A DNA stretch of 64,000 nucleotides from Elmis aenea (lineage: Eukaryota; Arthropoda; Insecta; Coleoptera; Elmidae): NCBI GenBank assembly GCA_947652605.1, contig OX393576.1, positions 48,026,966 through 48,090,965 on the forward strand. Reading direction: 5' to 3'. Positions 59,140-64,000 of the stretch are shown in pieces; position 1 is the stretch's first letter, and each line of letters opens with the position of its first letter. The notes under the pieces were generated by a model, which worked only from the letters and a program-made list of their open reading frames with translations, was not told where the DNA came from and did not search any database. The position numbers and the translations under genes were made by a program.

Positions 59140-60976
59140 CTAGCATTTGTGTTTCTGATTAAAGCCTCTATAAATAAATTTTATTTACAGCTGTCTAGCT
59201 GTGATCCAAATAATAACCATTACAAACGTTACCAAAATAAATTGATAGTATTTTATTTCATTACATTTGATTTTGCCACAAACGATATTTACCTTTAGAT
59301 AATGTTGTTATTCGTTTGGACGCGAGAAGTGTAACACCTCAAAAAACTAGGCAAAATTACCAAAATTAAGTAAAAATTATCAAACTTAACACCCAAAGAA
59401 GGCAATTTTGTTGACACCTCGTTTTTTAACAGCATTTTTAGCAGTCGAAGCACACCATTTTTAGTATTTAATCATGTTTCACTATTTTAAAATAATCGTA
59501 AACTAATTTTCTCGATCAGCTAGTCTGCTATCTCAATAGATTTAAAATTTGTTTGGCTTAACAGTAAAAAAAGAAATTTAAAATCCGAAAATTAAAAACA
59601 TTTTACAAGATAATAACAAAGTTCTAATGTTTTTTTAAAGCTTAATTTGGACACCGTTGCTGGCAGCATACCGACAATTCAACGACACTCATTAAGCATT
59701 CAAATATGTAGGTGTCGTACTCTATTCTCAAACAGAATTTTAAGTTAGAACATAAGTGGAAGAAACTGTTGGTTGGTGAGTTACGTTGCACAGCGTGGTA
59801 CGGAACATTCTTCTATTTTTTCGGTAACATTTCAGTTATACTACGCTGTAACAAGATTATCAATAACTTTTTGCCAACCGCATTCTTGTAAATGATTAAG
59901 TGTGACAATAAAGCAGTAACTGTTGTTCTATTTTTTTTTTAAATGAGATATGCAGTTCAATGAAATTATAGATTTCAGTTTTATGGTTTAGGAAACAATC
60001 TGTGAAAAATAAGCTACTTAAGTTATATAATAAGACAATTTTAAGTAAAATATATTGTATTCATGTGTTAAAGTTATCGTCACACTAGAATATGAAGCCA
60101 AATATAATAAATAATAATACTTTGAGTTTTCATTTAGCATTATTATTTAAAGCAGTTGAAATAATTCAGATTTGTATCAAATTCTTTAAAAGTAGGGTTA
60201 TAATATTCATTATTATTTATTTATATTAAACAATAAACTCGTTTTAAAAAAAATATTTAATTATACAGTGTGATTGATTTTTGCGTCCTAACACGATTAT
60301 CTCGTCTATTATAGTTATAAGTAACAGTGAAGTTTTAAATTTGGCAAAGTTACTTAATTTTATTCAGATACCTGTTAACGTGGGTATCCCGCTCAGGCTA
60401 CTATCTTTAATCTCTTGTTTTATACAGAATTTACTATTGAATAAAATATCCTTTAAATTACAGTTTATGTAATAACCAGCAAAAAAACATGTATAGTTGT
60501 ATGTAATTGTATCAATAATTTTGTAAAATAATCGAGAATATTTGGGAGGTCAGTATCATAAACACAAATTGAGTATATTTGGTCCATAATTTAAAACTAG
60601 CTTAAGGTTCTTTGTTAGTAGCTACTTAAATTATAATTACTACAACATTAAGCTAGTATTAAATACTTAGAAAACTGCAACTGTTAAAGAGATGATAATC
60701 TTGAAACTGGCATTGTATTTGGAAAAGCTGATAAGTGGTTTTAATTAAACTTATTTATATTGCTAAAAAAATAGCACAATTTCCAAATCAATAATGTTTT
60801 TCTGGACCGGTCTAGAGTCTAGAGATAGAGTTTTTTTGTTATAAAACATTATGTAAACAACTTTGGGATTAAGAAATTTTACAAAAAGATGTTTTTATTT
60901 GAAAAGAATGAATACTCTAACAGAATAACAAATATAATGATAACTTATTTCACACATTTATTTAACTGTTAAGCTG
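59140..60976. other. AT-rich DNA with one solo TA-family tip
   Basis: At 60266, after TA, CAGTGTGATTGATTTTTGCG resembles a TA-family tip without a partner. At 59335-59430 'gtgtaacacctca' and 'gttgacacctcg' are loosely repeated. No exon or RNA gene could be supported. Confidence 0.4.
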
Positions 60977-60978
60977 TA

Positions 60979-62176
60979 CAGGTTGGACCAAATTCGAATG
61001 TTTTACGGAAATTGGCGAAAATCTGATAATGGTAGGTATCTTGGGCTATTTTTTTGAGAAAAGAATGTCTATGTAATCAGATTTTTAGTATCGCTTTTCG
61101 TTTGGACACTGACGAAAAATTAAATATCATAATTTTTGAAAATACCGGGTGATTCAGTTTGACTGTCGCACCCCTATAACTTTGTAAGTATTGAGAATAA
61201 CCCCAACAACCCTTATATATTTGAAATCAGCGAAAAATTCTCTATTAAATGATGTGCATTTGTTTACCTCTACGATGACGTATGTCAAATCCGCGATAGG
61301 CAACTGTTTTTTTTTTAAATTACATAGAACCTATAAATTTTTTTGTTGATTCGGATAGAGAATTTAATTCTGTATCCGACCATGTACTCAAAAAGTAGGC
61401 ATACATTAAAAAAAATTCGAGAAAAATCAGCATTTTGAATACATTAAAATCTAATTTTTTATGTCGGCGTTTATTATTTGTTTTTATTTTTATCAAAAAT
61501 TAATTTTTAATACATTTTCATAGATAGTTACCGTATAATTTTTAAGATTTGATCGTTTTTTGTTATATTAAATAGACTGTTTGCTATAATTTGAATAAAC
61601 TTTGAACTGATTTTTCTCCAAAATTTTCTTATGTATGCCTACTTTTTGAGTACATGGTCGGATTCAGAATTAAATTCTCTATCCGAATCAACAAAAAAAT
61701 TTATACTATGTAATTAAAAAAAAAAAAAACAGTTGCCTATCGCGAATTTGACATACACCATCGTAGAGGTAACAAATGCACATCATTTAATAGAGAATTT
61801 CTCGCTGATTTCAAATATATAAGGGTTGTTGGGGTTATTCTTAATACTTACAAAGTTATAGGGGTGCGACAGTCAAACTGAATCACCCGGTATACTGTAA
61901 CTTCTTCATTTATTAAAATAAAACAAGATTTTATAATTTTTTAAAATAAAGATTTTTATGCTTAATTAAAAAACAAAATTAATTTATTTGGCGACCTTGA
62001 CTTTCGAGATATGAAGTAAACTTATATATTTTTTAAATAGAAACTGTAGTTGGCCATGACTTCTTATAAAAGAGCAGTTTTTTAGCTTTTTAAAAATACA
62101 TAGTTTTATATATTTGTTTCAATAAAAAAAAAACAAGATATGGCTAATATTGTAAAAATTTTATTATTAAAGCTTA
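60979..62176 (+). mobile_element. One-armed TA-family element, copy H2
   Basis: It begins after TA (60977-60978) with CAGGTTGGACCAAATTCGAA and is colinear with copy H1 (6909-7790) on both sides of the nested foldback at 61145-61890. After the nested element it continues with cttcttcatttattaaaata and ccttgactttcgagatatga. It contains the module tttaaatagaaactgtagtt followed by ggccatgactt, which is shared with the A and B foldback cores. There is no detectable inverted right end; homology to H1 fades near 62176. Confidence 0.7.
61145..61890. mobile_element. Near-perfect TA-flanked foldback element (family G)
   Basis: The tips are CCGGGTGATTCAGTTTGACT and the inverse ending AGTCAAACTGAATCACCCGG, with TA on both sides (61143-61144 and 61891-61892). 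Arms of about 280 bp are almost identical; the loop is about 185 bp. The related copy H1 reads actataac where this element sits (taCCGG...CCGGtactgtaac), so the pre-insertion site had one TA and insertion duplicated it. It contains 'caacccttatatatttgaaat', a module also present in families A and B. Non-coding. Confidence 0.92.
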
Positions 62177-63230
62177 AGGTACCTTTTGATAAGGTAATGA
62201 GAACATTTTTCAGCTGTTGTGAGAAAACTTATTTATACTGTAAAATACATCAACAAGATAGCCTTAAACGAAACAAAAGTACCTATTTTGAATAAAATTT
62301 GTGCAATTTGTAATTTTTGCAACCATATTTTAATTTTTGAACAAAGCATTATAATGCAACAAAAAGTTTTTCATATAATGGTCCCGTAAAAACGCAACAA
62401 TATAAAATTCAGAAAATTTGCTAAATTTGAACCAACAGAAGCTCTTATTTATAATAAGCAATATCACCATCGAAACAGGAAATTCGATCACCCTTTTTAT
62501 GTATCAATGGATTCTATTGTAGAAATATTTAGGCATTTCTGTGATAGTAAACGTTTATGGCAAAAAAAACGTATGTGAGAAGAGAAATTCTATAGTACAG
62601 GAAAAATACCTAAAGCAACGCTTTAAACTACCTCTATGTTTAGATGTAAAGGTGGGATGGGTACATTACATAAAACATGGGTATGTTGCCTTCATGTTAT
62701 ATAATTACTTGAATCGCCTACGGTTTAATAAATTCTGATGATTACTCGTTGATGTTATTAGCAATATCATGAACAAAACCAACATACGTAGAAAGTCAAT
62801 GAACACCGGAGTATTTATGAGGATTTACCGTTATTAAGTAAGCAGTTCATTTAGCGGCAGCTAATTGAAGCAATTTGAATAATTAAATCGGCATTAACGC
62901 TAAGTGATGGTAGCAACTGGACCAGCTATACAATTTTACTGCGTTCGATAAACTTAATTAAAAGAAGATTTGATTTTATCTTGAACTGAGCGAATGATTC
63001 AGTTCAAAGGATCCATCCAGAAATAATCCTCAACGAATGTTAATCTTACGTCCGGTTGTATAAAGCTCGCTTAAAGTTAACAGACCCTACAAACCTCATT
63101 TCAGTAGCAATAATAACTAAGCAACGAGAGTTTTAAATTTTGACGCAGTGTCGTTCAACAAGAAATTAACCTTCCAATTTGTGGTTATTATATCCAGGTT
63201 GAATCCGCGATGTTTTTTAAAACAACGTTT
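62177..63230. other. AT-rich DNA, no gene recognised
   Basis: A 65-codon frame at 62541-62738 is lysine-rich and domain-free. At 62400-62460 a block (aaaatttgctaaatttgaac, then ttataataagc) resembles the degenerate repeats at 39280-39597. Nothing else is recognised. Confidence 0.4.
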
Positions 63231-63244
63231 CATTTTCATTGCAG

Positions 63245-63481
63245 GAAAAATCTTCAGAAATAAAGCTGTTGGATTTATGTATAGTAATACCACTATTAAG
63301 TGGCCCGTGGAAAATTAGTCCAAGAAGCTTTAGGAAAAGCGGTGCTAACTTAGAACAAAAAAACTTAAATCTAGCAATTTACAATTCAGATACAAACAAA
63401 AATTGTAAAAATATAAGACCACCTTTTTATGTTTTTGAACAGATTGCAATTAAATTAGAATCTATACTTAGAAATAAATAG
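63245..63481 (+). CDS. Possible terminal coding exon, product unknown
   Basis: A good acceptor (cattttcattgcag, ending 63244) is followed by 78 open codons starting EKSSEIKLLDLCIVIP and ending IAIKLESILRNK before TAG. An aataaa overlaps the stop region (63473-63478). The sequence includes GPWKISPRSFRKSG, which is less AT-biased than chance frames here. I recognise no domain, and no upstream exon is identified. In a genome this AT-rich an open stretch of this length can arise by chance, so this stays a candidate. Confidence 0.2.
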   Translation, partial: EKSSEIKLLDLCIVIPLLSGPWKISPRSFRKSGANLEQKNLNLAIYNSDTNKNCKNIRPPFYVFEQIAIKLESILRNK

Positions 63482-64000
63482 ACAAATATATAAGATTGCA
63501 ACAGAGAGAAAGACGAGAGTCTTGACACTGTTCTGTCCTTTGAAAAACAGGTTAGCCATTATTGATTAAAATCATTTATATTTACAATAATAATAATTAT
63601 CTTAATCTAAGTTTAACAAAATAAGTGAAAAATGTAGATTAATATAAGGGTAAGGGTATATCACCCGAATCCCGGTTTATTTTATAGCATTTTAGTAGTT
63701 CCCGGAAATACTTATTGTCCCAGGAAATCTGATGATGTTTGAAAAATGGTATTTTCGTTTGTTTTGTGTTAGGATCTTTGTAATGTTATTATAATTAATC
63801 AGAATAAGTATTTTAATTTATTATAAATATATTTACTAACAATAAATAATAGAAAGACTTTATTCTGATTTCAAAATAGTTTTTATGATTTATAGTAAGA
63901 AATTATGACAAAGTTAATTTTATCAAAATACGTTCAGTTTTATTTTAGTATTACCTAGTAATGCGAAGCAAAATAGCTTATAAATGAAATTTTATTGATA
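63482..64000. other. AT-rich DNA, nothing recognised
   Basis: A slightly less AT-rich block at 63655-63730 (cccgaatcccggttt, cccggaaata) resembles the interior of a hAT MITE but has no paired end. Confidence 0.35.

Noticed and set aside
1..64000. tRNA, rRNA, CRISPR, bacterial promoters or operons
   Set aside because: No cloverleaf with A/B boxes, rRNA core or regularly spaced repeats could be found by eye; the sequence is eukaryotic in character.

Overview
The window is nuclear DNA from a large, AT-rich, repeat-filled animal genome, most likely an insect. This is inferred from four things: very long non-coding stretches, decayed non-LTR retrotransposon tails of types common in insect genomes, many DNA-transposon families (hAT, Tc1/mariner-like, pogo-like, piggyBac-like), and short exons with consensus GT/AG splice sites. 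There are no operons, no ribosome-binding sites, no CRISPR arrays and no rRNA or tRNA gene that I could recognise. The species cannot be fixed from sequence alone.

Layout. 1-9500: degenerate and complete foldback elements (33-290, 1942-2593, 3871-5069, 6909-7790 with a hAT MITE inside) and a pogo-like remnant. 9500-16600: mostly anonymous AT-rich DNA with three TIR elements. 16600-28850: two LINE tails, a second large foldback (20660-21858), a 31-bp candidate exon at 22476-22506, a nested TIR element (23195-25248), a hAT remnant and a third LINE tail. 28916-31204: a 2.3-kb foldback whose loop carries the C-terminus of a transposase, followed by a hAT MITE and a piggyBac-like fragment. 34107-36737: a MITE, a LINE fragment and a candidate signal-peptide exon. 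39892-48843: MITEs, a mariner fragment, a decayed ZBED-type hAT and a composite of LINE, foldback and half-foldback. 48846-56183: the longest repeat-poor stretch. 56184-59131: a small foldback and then an apparently intact hAT transposon. 60979-62176: a foldback-family copy interrupted by another perfect foldback. 63245-63481: a weak candidate terminal exon.

The only long, intact coding region is the 466-codon hAT transposase at 57518-58918 (minus). It sits inside an element with matching terminal inverted repeats and an exact 8-bp target duplication (56956-59131).

The best host-gene evidence is a minus-strand pair of exons, 36665-36737 and 22476-22506. The first encodes a clean signal peptide and ends in phase 0; the second can start in phase 0 with an open frame. 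I infer one secreted-protein gene whose intron of about 14 kb fills the middle of the window.

The most unusual content is a superfamily of TA-flanked foldback elements with tips of the form CAGGGTG. Several members share the same internal modules but have different tips, and one has a transposase tail in its loop, which suggests how the group may have formed.
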